Assembly: GCA_003481775.1 (NCBI GenBank)
Contig: QULU01000024.1
Location: 1 to 64,000, forward strand
DNA from: Clostridiaceae bacterium OM02-2AC
GTDB taxonomy: Bacteria; Bacillota_I; Bacilli_A; Erysipelotrichales; Erysipelotrichaceae
Direction: 5' to 3'
DNA: 64,000 bases
Shown here: in pieces, positions 1 to 10,787 of the stretch
Layout: each line of letters starts with the position of its first letter
How positions within the stretch are numbered: position 1 is the first letter of the stretch
The notes under the pieces: generated by a model
Seen by the model: the letters and a program-made list of their open reading frames with translations, nothing else
Databases searched by the model: none
Told to the model about the DNA's origin: nothing
Program-made: the position numbers and the translations under genes

Positions 1-37
1 ATTGTCAAATCTAGCTTTTCATGGTACTATCTCTACG

Positions 38-58
38 CCTACAGTACTTTACTGTAAG
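38..58. repeat. Palindrome copy 1 flanking the integrase
   Basis: A 21-base near-perfect inverted repeat with arms CCTACAGTA and TACTGTAAG around a 3-base centre. It lies just beyond the integrase stop codon. A perfect version of the same palindrome lies upstream of the integrase gene. This could be a recombinase or repressor binding site; the sequence alone does not decide. Confidence 0.6.
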
Positions 59-75
59 CTAGCAGACATGAGAAC

Positions 76-1140
76 TTATACATAGCAAGGGACTTCATAA
101 GCTGATATATTCAGTTTTTTTATTTCTTTCTTCAGCTGATCCTCACTCGCATGAGCATAGAGGTTTTCTGTGATCCCCGTTGAGGCATGACCAAGCATGG
201 CCGAGCAGTATTTCATCGGGATACCGGCCTCCAATGCTCTTGTCGCAAAGGTATGCCGCAGACAGTGAAAATGAATATCCTGTATATTTAACTTATTAAG
301 CAGCTTTTTAAAATGATAATTTATTCTTCTAGGCTCCATAACAGTTTCTCTTGATGTAAGGAACAGGGGAGCATTACCATTTCTTTTATACGCTTGCGGC
401 ATCGTATTCATATATGTATCTAAAGCCTTATATAAATCCTCATTCATCGGTACAAACCTTACTTTTCCAGATTTTGTACTTTGATATATCAATGGACAGC
501 ATGTGCTTCCATCCTGTTCAAAAGTCATCACACGATTCAATGATTCATCAATCCGTATCAGGCGGTCCTCCATATTGATATCTTCGACCTTCAGAGCGCT
601 GACTTCCCCAATTCTAAGTCCTGCGTGCATCGCTAATAAGGCTGGCATTAACGTATTATTCTGGAATTGTGGTGATATTGCGTTTGATAATTTCCTTTGA
701 TTTGATTTACTCAGTACCCTTACTTCCTTTTTTTCCTCTCTTGGATACTCTATATATCTACATGGATCATATCCAACAATCCCCAAATGTATCGCCCGTT
801 TAAAAGCAAGCTTTAGTACCATGATATGCTCCCTTAATGTTTTAGTAGAAAGACCTCCTTTACCATCCAGTCTTCCATGCTCATGTTTCATATTGACATA
901 GGTCTGTAAGATAGCATCATTTATCTCATTTAAAAGATAATCTCCCAGAATCGGACATATGTGACTATTGATATAGCTACGAAAATTCGCATAAGTACTG
1001 GGTTTGGTATTTGTTTTCACATAATGCTCCAAGAAGTATAAAAGCCATTCTTCCAAACTTGGCATTTCGGCAAAAGGATGCTCACACGCTCCATAGCATC
1101 TAAAATCCTGATCATCAAGAACCCGTTTTCTTTCCTGCAT
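76..1140 (-). CDS. Site-specific tyrosine recombinase/phage-type integrase
   Basis: Tyrosine recombinase of 354 residues that would cut and rejoin DNA at an attachment site. Residues about 35-115 form the SAM-like core-binding domain and 140-340 the catalytic domain. The catalytic set is visible: Arg176 (GLRIGE), Lys223, His292 and Arg295 (HCLRH), His318 (LGH) and Tyr328. The start was moved 19 codons inside the longest frame because AAAGGAG stands at good spacing before this ATG. No excisionase, relaxase or phage gene is visible to its right, so any element it serves would extend off the left edge, or it is a solitary recombinase. Identical palindromes flank the gene. Family assignment is secure; the element is unknown. 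Confidence 0.93.
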   Translation of the reverse strand: MQERKRVLDDQDFRCYGACEHPFAEMPSLEEWLLYFLEHYVKTNTKPSTYANFRSYINSHICPILGDYLLNEINDAILQTYVNMKHEHGRLDGKGGLSTKTLREHIMVLKLAFKRAIHLGIVGYDPCRYIEYPREEKKEVRVLSKSNQRKLSNAISPQFQNNTLMPALLAMHAGLRIGEVSALKVEDINMEDRLIRIDESLNRVMTFEQDGSTCCPLIYQSTKSGKVRFVPMNEDLYKALDTYMNTMPQAYKRNGNAPLFLTSRETVMEPRRINYHFKKLLNKLNIQDIHFHCLRHTFATRALEAGIPMKYCSAMLGHASTGITENLYAHASEDQLKKEIKKLNISAYEVPCYV

Positions 1141-1373
1141 AATAAAATCTCCTTTCAAAAAAAGATTCTCATTTAATCGGGCATACAAAAACAACATGAG
1201 AAAAAGGCTCTCAAATCTGTTTCCTATGCGAAATTAAATAAGAATCAACGTTGATTTATCACAAAAAGGTAATTCCTACAAAAAATTGCGGAATTCTCCA
1301 TAAATTTCTACAAAAGCATTTACAAACTGTGATGCAGGTGTTATAAATATGAGTGTAGAAATCATTACATGAA

Positions 1374-1394
1374 CTTACAGTAAAGTACTGTAAG
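1374..1394. repeat. Palindrome copy 2 flanking the integrase
   Basis: Perfect 9-bp inverted repeat, arms CTTACAGTA and TACTGTAAG with centre AAG. It differs from the copy beyond the other end of the integrase by one arm base. It lies about 230 bases upstream of the integrase start, so it could be an operator for the integrase promoter or a recombination site. Confidence 0.65.
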
Positions 1395-1556
1395 ACAGGG
1401 CAGGCGGCGTATATGTCGTCTTTTTCTTTACCATAAGACGCACATTCTTTCGCGGATTTACCTCTTGTTTCTGAATAATACCACATTTAAAGAATAATGG
1501 ATTATCAAAAAATACCCCTAAATTGTAGGTTTAAAAAAATTATAGAGGAGCTAGCT

Positions 1557-1640
1557 ATGCATCTTTTTTACGCATTCCTATGTCAAATTCAATTACAGCA
1601 GGATGCCCCTAACACCTTCTACATAAAAGAAATATTATAA
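1557..1640 (+). CDS. Possible 27-residue small protein
   Basis: Short frame preceded by GAGGAG six bases before the ATG, reading MHLFYAFLCQ at its N terminus and ending about 60 bases before the sigma factor. The leading hydrophobic stretch is short. It may be a leader peptide for the sigma/ABC operon or a chance frame; only the ribosome site and position support it. Confidence 0.25.
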   Translation: MHLFYAFLCQIQLQQDAPNTFYIKEIL

Positions 1641-1702
1641 ATTGTTATAGAAAGTAAAACCTTTTTTCAAATCAAATCGTTAAGTAAGTGAGGAGGAGGC
1701 AT

Positions 1703-2266
1703 ATGAGAGAACAGCAAATCCTGCATAAAATAAAAAAAGGCGATCAGCAGGCATTGAATGCGTTTATTCGCGACCTCTATCCATCTGTCTATTCCTTCGC
1801 ATTTCACAAAATGCAGGGGGATGATAGCGCAAAGGATATTACACAGGAGGTGTTTGTGCGCTTCATTCGCCAGCTTCCCATGTATCATTCACAAGGCAAG
1901 ACACTGCATTATCTATATCGAATCACGAGTAATCTATGCCACGATTACCATCGAAAGATGCAGCGTGATCAGCATGCGGATATCGACAACCAGGAAAACT
2001 TATTATCTGCGGACTGTGACGTACATGAAGCTATCCTGGATCAGATGCGAAATGAAGAGCTGATGTATTACATAGGCGAGCTTTCCGATCCTCAACAGGA
2101 CATTATATTATTGAAATACTATCATCAGATGACATTCAAGGAAATAGCGGAAAGCTTTTCTATTCCTGTATCTACTGTGAAAACAAGACACACTGCGGCA
2201 TTAAAGCGGCTCTTCGCATTATGGAAAGAAGGTGACTATCATGAAACAGAAGCACATACAGGTTGA
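1703..2266 (+). CDS. ECF-type RNA polymerase sigma factor
   Basis: Sigma-70 family protein of 187 residues that would direct RNA polymerase to a small set of promoters. Region 2 covers about residues 20-85 (DITQEVFVRFI is the core-binding and -10 helix signature) and region 4, a helix-turn-helix, covers about 125-175 (FKEIAESFSIPVSTVKTR). There is no region 1.1 or 3, as expected for ECF factors. The ATG was chosen because AGGAGG lies directly upstream; an in-frame GTG five codons earlier overlaps that site. It overlaps the next gene, so the sigma factor, membrane protein and ABC transporter are probably one transcript. No zinc-finger anti-sigma domain is visible downstream; the membrane protein may fill that role. 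Confidence 0.9.
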   Translation: MREQQILHKIKKGDQQALNAFIRDLYPSVYSFAFHKMQGDDSAKDITQEVFVRFIRQLPMYHSQGKTLHYLYRITSNLCHDYHRKMQRDQHADIDNQENLLSADCDVHEAILDQMRNEELMYYIGELSDPQQDIILLKYYHQMTFKEIAESFSIPVSTVKTRHTAALKRLFALWKEGDYHETEAHTG

Positions 2267-2957
2267 TGAAGCAGCGCTGGAACAAACCGTTCTTCTCTGC
2301 CAAAAAGAGCAGGAGCGATATATACAGAAAAACTGCACCTCTATACTGCAGCTTATCCTTCGCTATATGTGGCTGGATTTTCGTTTTTATATGATACTAT
2401 CTATTCTCGGTCTGTTCACTTCGATTCTGCTTATACTACTTGATACAGTCAACGCACAGATTTATACCGCTATCTATTTCTTCACGCTGGGTATCACTGC
2501 ATTGTATGAATACTATAAAAGCAGACACTACCAGATGCTGGATATCGTCAGTCCTGTTTACCTGAATCCCTGCCGGGCATTCCTGATCCGAACTGCAGGA
2601 ATCGCCTTAAACGGACTTGTTATGTCATGTATATTGCTGGTGATCTTTATTTTCAGGGAATCCTGGATCCCCGCTGATTTCATTATGACAGGCATCGTCC
2701 CTCTATATATCATGCAGATAATATTTACACATCTGATTCACAAAATTAAAGGCTATATATCTGCACTTGCCGCATACTGCCTGTTTTATTGTATATATCT
2801 TTTTATATACACGCAGTATATCCGTTATATGATATCCAATCCCCTGGTCATGTTAATCATATTCATCGTATCCGGTTTAACACTCTTTAACATGCAGCAG
2901 ATAAACAAAGGAATGTCGGATACAGAAAGGAGGCAGCAGAAATGGAGCTGCTTATAG
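2241..2957 (+). CDS. Polytopic membrane protein coupled to ECF sigma factor and ABC transporter
   Basis: Unrecognised protein of 238 residues. About 45 polar N-terminal residues precede roughly six hydrophobic segments, followed by a short basic tail. It begins inside the sigma factor gene and ends inside the ATPase gene, so translation of all three is coupled. By position it could be a non-canonical anti-sigma factor, with the N-terminal 45 residues facing the cytoplasm and holding the sigma factor, or a second permease subunit. No HCC/zinc-finger anti-sigma motif is present. Its function is inferred only from context. Confidence 0.8.
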   Translation: MKQKHIQVDEAALEQTVLLCQKEQERYIQKNCTSILQLILRYMWLDFRFYMILSILGLFTSILLILLDTVNAQIYTAIYFFTLGITALYEYYKSRHYQMLDIVSPVYLNPCRAFLIRTAGIALNGLVMSCILLVIFIFRESWIPADFIMTGIVPLYIMQIIFTHLIHKIKGYISALAAYCLFYCIYLFIYTQYIRYMISNPLVMLIIFIVSGLTLFNMQQINKGMSDTERRQQKWSCL

Positions 2958-3814
2958 AACATATCAATAAATCATTCAAGAAGCATCAGGTGCTTCATGA
3001 TGTAAATCTAACTCTTGATAAAGGTGTACACGGACTGCTTGGCGCAAATGGAAGCGGAAAAACAACCCTCATGAGAATCTTGTGCGGATTGCTTCCAAAG
3101 GACAGCGGCAGCATCAGCTATGATGAAATAGATACTTTAAAGCAATACGATGTCTATGCATCAAAAATCGGCTATATGCCGCAGCATTTTGGCTTTTATC
3201 CACATTATACAGTATATGAATTTCTGGAATATATGAGTATCTTAAAAAATCAATCAAAGGAATATGGCAGGAAGAGAATCGATGAGCTGCTGAAGATATT
3301 GCATCTTGAGGATAAGCGTAAGACAAAAATGAAACAGCTATCCGGCGGGATGCTACGAAGAGTAGGTATCGCACAGGCACTTTTAAATCAGCCGGAAATT
3401 CTCATTTTGGATGAACCGACAGCCGGACTGGATCCTAAGGAACGAATTATTTTCCGAAACCTGATTGCATCACTTTCACAGGAATGCATCGTTTTACTTT
3501 CCACGCATATCGTAAGTGATATTGAAACCATCGCAGATGACATCATCGTAATGAAGGAGGGGAAGATCATTCTCCATGATACTCCAAGAGAACTGCTGCT
3601 TACCATGGAGGAAAAGGTCTGGCAGGTAACGCTACCGAAAAAGGAAGCACTCGCCCTGATGGCTTCCCATATTGTTGTAAAGAGTCATAATGTAGAAGAT
3701 GATATTGAACTGCGTATCGTGGCAGATGAATGTCCGCACAGCTCAGCACAAAATCTGTCACCCGATTTGGATGATTTGTATTTATATTACTTTAAAGAAG
3801 GTGATTCTCTATGA
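2942..3814 (+). CDS. ABC transporter ATP-binding protein
   Basis: ATPase subunit of 290 residues. It shows Walker A GANGSGKT (34-41), Q-loop Gln81, the signature LSGGM (133-137), Walker B ILILDE (about 153-158) and the switch His189 (STHIVSD). The C-terminal 80 residues after the ATPase core are a divergent tail. It belongs to the ABC-2/bacteriocin and drug export group by overall pattern. It overlaps the membrane protein upstream and the permease downstream (ATGA overlap), so the pair forms an exporter whose substrate is not evident. Confidence 0.95.
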   Translation: MELLIEHINKSFKKHQVLHDVNLTLDKGVHGLLGANGSGKTTLMRILCGLLPKDSGSISYDEIDTLKQYDVYASKIGYMPQHFGFYPHYTVYEFLEYMSILKNQSKEYGRKRIDELLKILHLEDKRKTKMKQLSGGMLRRVGIAQALLNQPEILILDEPTAGLDPKERIIFRNLIASLSQECIVLLSTHIVSDIETIADDIIVMKEGKIILHDTPRELLLTMEEKVWQVTLPKKEALALMASHIVVKSHNVEDDIELRIVADECPHSSAQNLSPDLDDLYLYYFKEGDSL

Positions 3815-5262
3815 GACGACTGATTCTATCAGAATTTAAAAAGATTTTTAAAAGTAAAATCAACATTGTTTTATTGCTTATCCTGTTTATTTTCAATGGC
3901 TACCGCACCTATCAGGTTTATCATCAACCGCTGCAATATCGTTCAGATATCGTCATGAAGGATACCAACGGCGTGGAGAGAACAGGCCTTGCTTATTGGA
4001 AACTTGCTGATCAGATTCAGCATTCCTATGCGGGAACACTCAGTGAAAAGACCATACAGCAGATGGATAAAGACTTCCGTACAATTATGAATAAATATGC
4101 AAAAGCAAATCTGGATGATGAAAAAATGAAGGCTGTATACGGCGATAATTATGAAGTCTTACTGAAAGATGCGCGTAGCGGTAAATATACCGGTAAGGAA
4201 ATCAATGAATTATTTAAAAATTATATGCAGATCCGAGGTGGTATCTCCTATGAGGATATCGAAGGAAGCGACAAAGTAAAGGTACATGTTGAAGATTATT
4301 TTAAAAATGATGATGTGCGCCTGCTATATAGTATGATTTACTACGGATATTTTATAGAGGATGGAAGAGATGTTTCCGCGTATGAAAATTTTCATTTTGA
4401 GGATCAGAAAAAATGGCTGCATGCCAGTCAGCTGAGTGAACAGGAGCTGAATCTGGCTATTGCCGGTTTTGATCAACCGGACAGCATGTACGATGCAACA
4501 ATGGAGAATTTCATAAATCGCTATAAGTCAGCCTCTTATAAAATTGACAGCAATATTCCCAATACACTATTCGTTGAAGCCTTATATAATCTGGAATTTG
4601 CTTCTCTGCTTATTCTTGTAATCATTCTGGCGAATACCTACGCCATGGAGAAGCATTATAAGACCTATCAGATTATGATTCCTACAGCTGCCGGTAACAG
4701 AAGAATAACAGCGGCAAAGCTGTGTGCCGGTATAATGCTTGCACTTGGAATCGCATTCCTGCAATTTCTGCTTGTATTTGTCATGTCCTGTATTTTCCTG
4801 CCGTTAAGAGATTTGAATCTGACATATTACTCGCAATCTCAGGCATCACTGAGTATTACGCCCTATGTATTTACCTATCGAACACTGATTATGAATGCAA
4901 TGGTGTTGATTACTATTGCATCCATGGCAACCGCCTTTGTGACCTTGCTTGTTTCCTATATCACGAAAAACCGATTTGCGACAGTGATTCCATTGCTTCT
5001 GGTTACACTAATTAGCGGCTTTGCGGGCTTTTTTAATCAGCTGGCACCTGGAATGGTGATTGATCAGTTCTTTCCTTCTCAAATGGTTCATTTTACACAG
5101 TTTTTCACAGTTGCATTAAATGCTCATTTGCCGTATTTCAGTATTGGCAGTTATTCGCTGGCCTGGAAGAATGTTATCATGCTGTTCTGGGTTATCACGA
5201 TTTTCATTATATCTCTGTGTATGCTGCAGCATTCCCGTAGGCATGTGAAGAACTGCAGCTGA
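3811..5262 (+). CDS. ABC-2 type transporter permease
   Basis: Permease of 483 residues. One membrane helix near residues 16-33 is followed by a roughly 220-residue soluble, probably extracellular domain, then about five to six hydrophobic segments from residue 260 to the end. This arrangement is typical of ABC-2 exporters such as those for antimicrobial peptides or lipids. It is the last gene of the sigma factor operon. A weak AT-rich hairpin follows the stop (about 5279-5312), but no strong terminator is visible. Confidence 0.88.
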   Translation: MRRLILSEFKKIFKSKINIVLLLILFIFNGYRTYQVYHQPLQYRSDIVMKDTNGVERTGLAYWKLADQIQHSYAGTLSEKTIQQMDKDFRTIMNKYAKANLDDEKMKAVYGDNYEVLLKDARSGKYTGKEINELFKNYMQIRGGISYEDIEGSDKVKVHVEDYFKNDDVRLLYSMIYYGYFIEDGRDVSAYENFHFEDQKKWLHASQLSEQELNLAIAGFDQPDSMYDATMENFINRYKSASYKIDSNIPNTLFVEALYNLEFASLLILVIILANTYAMEKHYKTYQIMIPTAAGNRRITAAKLCAGIMLALGIAFLQFLLVFVMSCIFLPLRDLNLTYYSQSQASLSITPYVFTYRTLIMNAMVLITIASMATAFVTLLVSYITKNRFATVIPLLLVTLISGFAGFFNQLAPGMVIDQFFPSQMVHFTQFFTVALNAHLPYFSIGSYSLAWKNVIMLFWVITIFIISLCMLQHSRRHVKNCS

Positions 5263-5575
5263 TAAATAAGAATAGTAAATAAAAGCTTTCATAACAGGAT
5301 TTTATTTCCATTACATTCCCTTTCATAGTATTCATTGAATATATCTATTGTTTTATGAAACAGAAAAATAATAAGCAAGATAGTAAAGTATTAAGGCATG
5401 AATATGTATTTTCAGCAATATAGAGGAACTTCAAACTTCTCTTGAAATTGTCCACTTTATAAAGGTCCATACGCAGTAAATTCCCTATGAATAATAAAAA
5501 AGATGCTTACAGGCATATACCAATTCAAGGATATTATGAATTGCGTATCTCTGTTTCTGCATCTTTTTTGTACGA
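5263..5575. other. Intergenic region with a long structured inverted repeat
   Basis: No gene was found. The last 80 bases hold a long nested inverted repeat that separates the ABC operon from the degraded Rpn gene; the remainder is AT-rich and featureless to my reading. Confidence 0.5.
5496..5569. terminator. Long nested inverted repeat, possible bidirectional terminator
   Basis: Outer arms AAAAAAGATGC and GCATCTTTTTT pair perfectly, and inner arms CAATTCA and TGAATTG pair around AGGATATTA. The A- and T-runs at the two ends allow termination in either direction. The arrangement is longer than a simple terminator and could instead be a small mobile repeat or structured RNA. Confidence 0.5.
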
Positions 5576-5804
5576 TTATATTTCCTGTTGTAGTTCCATT
5601 ACGATCACAGCTCGAATTTTTTCATCAACACCAAGCAAATCCATAGCCTCTGTTACGCTGAAATTATTTTTTTGTATAAGACGTTTGACATAGCACAGTG
5701 TAGTATCAATTCTTCCTTTTGCGACGCCCTTTTCAAGTCCTTTTGTGAGTCCTTCTGCAAGTCCTTCTTCTCTTATACCCTGGCTTAAATTACACATATA
5801 GTTA
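5576..5804 (-). pseudogene. Tandem duplicate of the Rpn-family C-terminal tail
   Basis: This stretch encodes a near-copy of the last 75 or so residues of the Rpn-family gene just upstream. It shares the motifs MCNLSQGIREEGL, GRIDTTLCYVKRLIQ and NNFSVT. About 190 bases are almost identical between the two copies, offset by 244-256 bases. This copy has an extra four-residue EG/KG unit. It lacks the nuclease domain, so it cannot be a working enzyme; the open frame extends upstream into unrelated sequence to 5890. It probably arose by slippage or unequal recombination. Confidence 0.75.
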
Positions 5805-5828
5805 TCTCTTATCCTGATGCTTTCCTTG

Positions 5829-6823
5829 TTATTTATTCTGCTGTTGTAATTGTTGAAGGATAACAGGTCGAATTTTTTCATCAACAGCAAGCAAATCCAT
5901 AGCCTGTGTTACGCTGAAATTATTTTTTTGTATAAGACGTTTGACATAGCACAGTGTTGTATCAATCCTTCCTTTTGCAACGCCTTTTTCAAGTCCTTCT
6001 GTGAGTCCTTCTTCTCTTATACCCTGGCTTAAATTACACATATAGTCGACCTCACTTTCTATCTCCTGTGTCATTATTATACCATATTTTTCTTTTAACC
6101 TGGCTTTCTTATCCTCCGCTTTCCATTTTGCAATAAACAGGATAAACAGCATTTCCATTAAGTCGTGATTTTCTTCAAATGCCTTAGTAGAAGGATAGTC
6201 TTTTCCCGGATATATCATGATTGCATTCATTAAATCATACTCTTCCTTCGGTGCTTCCCATTTTCTTTTCCTGCAAATCTCATGCATCGAATATGTATTC
6301 ATTACATTATCCTTTTCCTTTGCATGTTGAATACATATCCATATAGAATATACCTTTTTTATTTTATCAAACTTTGAATGCTGAAATCCATCAGGAGCAT
6401 TTTTCTGTTTTGCTAACAGCCTGCTGCAATAGTAAACCGCACGACTTAACAGAGGATACCCAGGATTATCTTTATTCTGCGCTTCGAGATTGACAAATAC
6501 ACGAATCAATTCATGCTCATTTCGTCCCTTTTTTCTTGGCAAAGACACCTCGAATAAAATATCATATTTTATCAAAGCCCCAGAAATAGACTCATCCTCC
6601 AGATTCTTTCCTTGAATAGTATCACTATGACATCAAATACAGGATTTGATTCAATATAATAAGGTATTTCCTGTAAAGAAATATCCGCAAATTCAAGGAT
6701 GCATTCCTTTATGATATACGACAGTATCTGTTTATTGCATAATATTTTCTTACAATATTCATCATACGCTTTTCCTATCTCATTCTTTTCTATTACAGAA
6801 GCTATCGCTGTACTCCCACCCAT
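5829..6823 (-). pseudogene. Rpn-family/PD-(D/E)XK nuclease 'transposase', frameshifted
   Basis: Two reading frames together make one protein of this family. The first 80 or so residues (KAYDEYCKKIL, then the start of the fold) run out of frame near position 6633. The adjacent frame carries the expected continuation (DESISGALIKYDILFEV, then VFVNLEAQ). Restoring one base near 6630 joins them. The predicted nuclease core includes the NLEAQ strand, and the tail has the EG/KG repeats typical of the family. The start has AGAGAGG upstream. As it stands the protein is broken; ribosomal frameshifting is possible, but no slippery heptamer was noticed. Its tail is duplicated downstream. Confidence 0.8.
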
Positions 6824-7347
6824 GCCTTCACCTCTCTCTTTCAACCGCAGAACCTACCATTAGCTGCCAAATCTTAAACTACCCTCCTTCGCATAGAATG
6901 ATAAATTCTATATAGCCTTTTCTTGATTCATAGCTGTATAGTAGCATAAAATAACATCATTTTATAAAAAGTACCCAAATACAGGATTATTTACTAATTT
7001 TTTTACTTTCAATTAGCTATTCCTTTTTACGGAAAATAAAGAACTATGTAAATGCATTATCTTTTATATACTTCCGGGAACAGAGCAACCCTATCCATAA
7101 GAAAAAACAACCATAGTAAAATGATTGTTTTTCAACTATATTTTCATGAATAAATCATCACAGAATTTCTTATACTATCATAAAATCGTTGACGCTATTT
7201 GCTTCGAGCACGATCGCCATACTCTGCATCACAAGCATACACATAGCATCTCCTACAGACTCTCTGCAATTATTTTCATGATTCAAACGCACGTTGGGCA
7301 TCTATAATTTCTCTGCGCTGATTTTAATTAGGCGTGCACATCATCCC
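6824..7347. other. Intergenic region
   Basis: About 520 AT-rich bases. It contains a hairpin with A- and T-flanks (7103-7132). A 43-codon minus-strand frame (7170-7301) has no ribosome site and is not accepted as a gene, although it may be a remnant. Nothing else stands out. Confidence 0.4.
7103..7132. terminator. Rho-independent terminator-like hairpin
   Basis: AAAAACAA and TTGTTTTT arms pair around a short loop, with A/T runs on both sides. It lies about 215 bases beyond the end of the PTS/GH1 operon and could end that transcript. Confidence 0.5.
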
Positions 7348-9111
<1,764 letters not shown>

Positions 9112-9119
<8 letters not shown>

Positions 9120-10353
9120 TTGCTTCCATCTCCATTTCTTCCTTTACCATTTTATTCTCATGTGCCTTAAAGAACGGCCACCAGATTAGCCATGACAGCA
9201 GGAACATGCCAACAACCAGAATTACTGCACGGAAATCACCATGTGTTGCCAGGAAGGAACAAATCGGCATCGGCAGCTGGTTCACATTCATGACAGCATG
9301 CGGAATCGTAACCAAACCACTGGAGAATGCAAGCCAGGCTATCGTTGGCAGAACCAGGGCATTGATCCACATAGGAATCATCAAAATCGGATTTAAGGCA
9401 ATCGGTGCTCCATATACCAATGGCTCATTGATATTGAACAGGGACGGTATCATGGCAATTTGTCCAAACTTCTTGATTCTCTTACTGCGGGAACGAAGCA
9501 TCATGATATTTAGTGCCAGTGTCATTCCCATACCTCCGATAAAGATTACCGAAAAGGTTACATTTGATGTATAGATATTTGTCGGCTGCAGTCCCTGTTC
9601 AAATGCAGCAGCGTTTGCAGTGATACCAGCAAGACCGATCGGACTGGTAATCGGATTCATAAACCAGCTGTTGATACCGAATGAGTAGAAGAATACCGGA
9701 ATAAAGATACAGAGCATAAAGCCCGGATAGGTCTGTCCGATACTGATCAGTGGTGAAAACAAGCTGGTAATCAGCTCAAATAAATCAATATTACACCAGT
9801 AAATGAGAATTGTAGTAAGTACGAGCACGATAATTCCGGGAATAACCTGATTCAGCCAGCGAATCAAAAAATCAGGAAGAGATACAGAATCCTCAAACAG
9901 ATGCAGCTTGAAATACAGATTACTAATCACAATGGTTACGATTCCCGCAAAGAATGCAGAAATCATGCCGGAGCCGCCAAATCTTCCAAACGCCACCTGA
10001 AACTGGAAATCCGCAATAGACGGTTTGATTACCATAAAGAACATCATTAAAGCGATCAAGCCTGTAGACACGCCATAATCCTTGAATCCATATTCCTTTG
10101 CGCCATGATAGCCAACCAGAAAAACAAGTGTCAGTGACATAATGCCAAAGCTGAAATTATAGACCGGAGAAAGATCCGGAAGGAAGGATACATAGCCTGC
10201 AAGCAAATTATATATGGAGATAATACTACCCAGCAGCAGAATCGGTACATTGGCCATCAGTGCCCCGGATAGCGTACGTATAATCTTTTTATCCATGGCC
10301 TTAGCGACCTTCGGTGCAAAGCTGGAGCCCAGCCAGTTAATAAATGTATTCAT
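9112..10353 (-). CDS. PTS cellobiose-family IIC membrane component
   Basis: Membrane transporter of 413 residues that carries and releases the sugar as it is phosphorylated. About ten hydrophobic segments are visible. The family patterns INEPLVYGAPIALNP and GINSWFMNPITSPIG occur, the first containing the conserved Glu of the substrate site. It is the usual length for a lactose/cellobiose IIC without a fused IIB. It starts four bases after the IIB stop and overlaps IIA. The C-terminal tail is acidic and methionine-rich. Confidence 0.94.
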
Positions 10354-10357
10354 AGTG

Positions 10358-10678
10358 CTACCCCTTTTCCTTTAACGTTTCCATACACAATGCAAGCAAT
10401 CCTTTTCCATCCAGACCTGCATACATATCCTTCGGTATGATCAGTACCGGCACAGCATATGGATCACACATCGCCTTTAATTCCTCAAATGCATAGGATA
10501 AGTGCGGTCCGATGAGCAGGATATCCGTTTTTGGTAGATCATCCGCAATATTGTTTTGGCTTTTAGCTTCCACCTTAGCCATAATCCCCTGCTTTTTTGC
10601 TGCACCGCGCATCTGCTGTGCCAGAAAGCCGCTGGACATCCCTGCTCCGCAGCATAATAATATATTCAGTTTTTCCAT
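10358..10678 (-). CDS. PTS cellobiose-family IIB component
   Basis: Phosphocarrier of 106 residues. Cys10 in the N-terminal LLCCGAGMSSG loop is the likely phosphocysteine of this family. It receives phosphate from IIA and gives it to the sugar at IIC. The chosen start follows AGGAGG; a longer frame adds 12 residues upstream without a ribosome site. This is the first gene of the operon. A -35/-10 pair (TTGAGC, 17 bases, GATAAT, on the minus strand about 10720-10748) lies between it and the operator sites of the divergent regulator. Confidence 0.93.
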   Translation of the reverse strand: MEKLNILLCCGAGMSSGFLAQQMRGAAKKQGIMAKVEAKSQNNIADDLPKTDILLIGPHLSYAFEELKAMCDPYAVPVLIIPKDMYAGLDGKGLLALCMETLKEKG

Positions 10679-10758
10679 CTTTTCTACCTCCTGTTGGTAC
10701 GGGAACTGTTCCACGCCTATATTATCTCCGGTATAAAGAAAATGCTCAACCAGTAAAC

Positions 10759-10777
10759 TTTCATCACCGTGGTGAAA
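10759..10777. promoter_or_regulatory. Operator 1, TTTCA-N9-TGAAA
   Basis: Inverted repeat TTTCA-N9-TGAAA, extended outward to AACTTTCA and TGAAAGTT and with an inner CAC/GTG pair. It lies in the divergent region between the PTS operon and the PRD activator, upstream of both promoters. A second copy with the same spacing lies 29 bases away, which supports a binding site for the activator. Confidence 0.6.
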
Positions 10778-10787
10778 GTTATCACAT

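Larger units (their letters stand above)
1141..1702. other. Intergenic region between integrase and sigma factor
   Basis: About 560 bases without a convincing long gene. It holds the second palindrome, short TTCTACAAAA-like repeats (near 1274 and 1306) that could be recombinase arm sites, and a 27-codon reading frame with a good ribosome site at 1557. A 75-residue minus-strand frame (1259-1486) lacks a ribosome site and was not accepted. Confidence 0.5.

Noticed and set aside
1259..1486. 75-codon frame upstream of the integrase
   Set aside because: No ribosome site and no protein-like pattern; it spans the palindrome and repeats, which look regulatory.
7170..7301. 43-codon minus-strand frame after the GH1 operon
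   Set aside because: Composition is plausible but no ribosome site or recognisable motif; could be a remnant, not enough to call.
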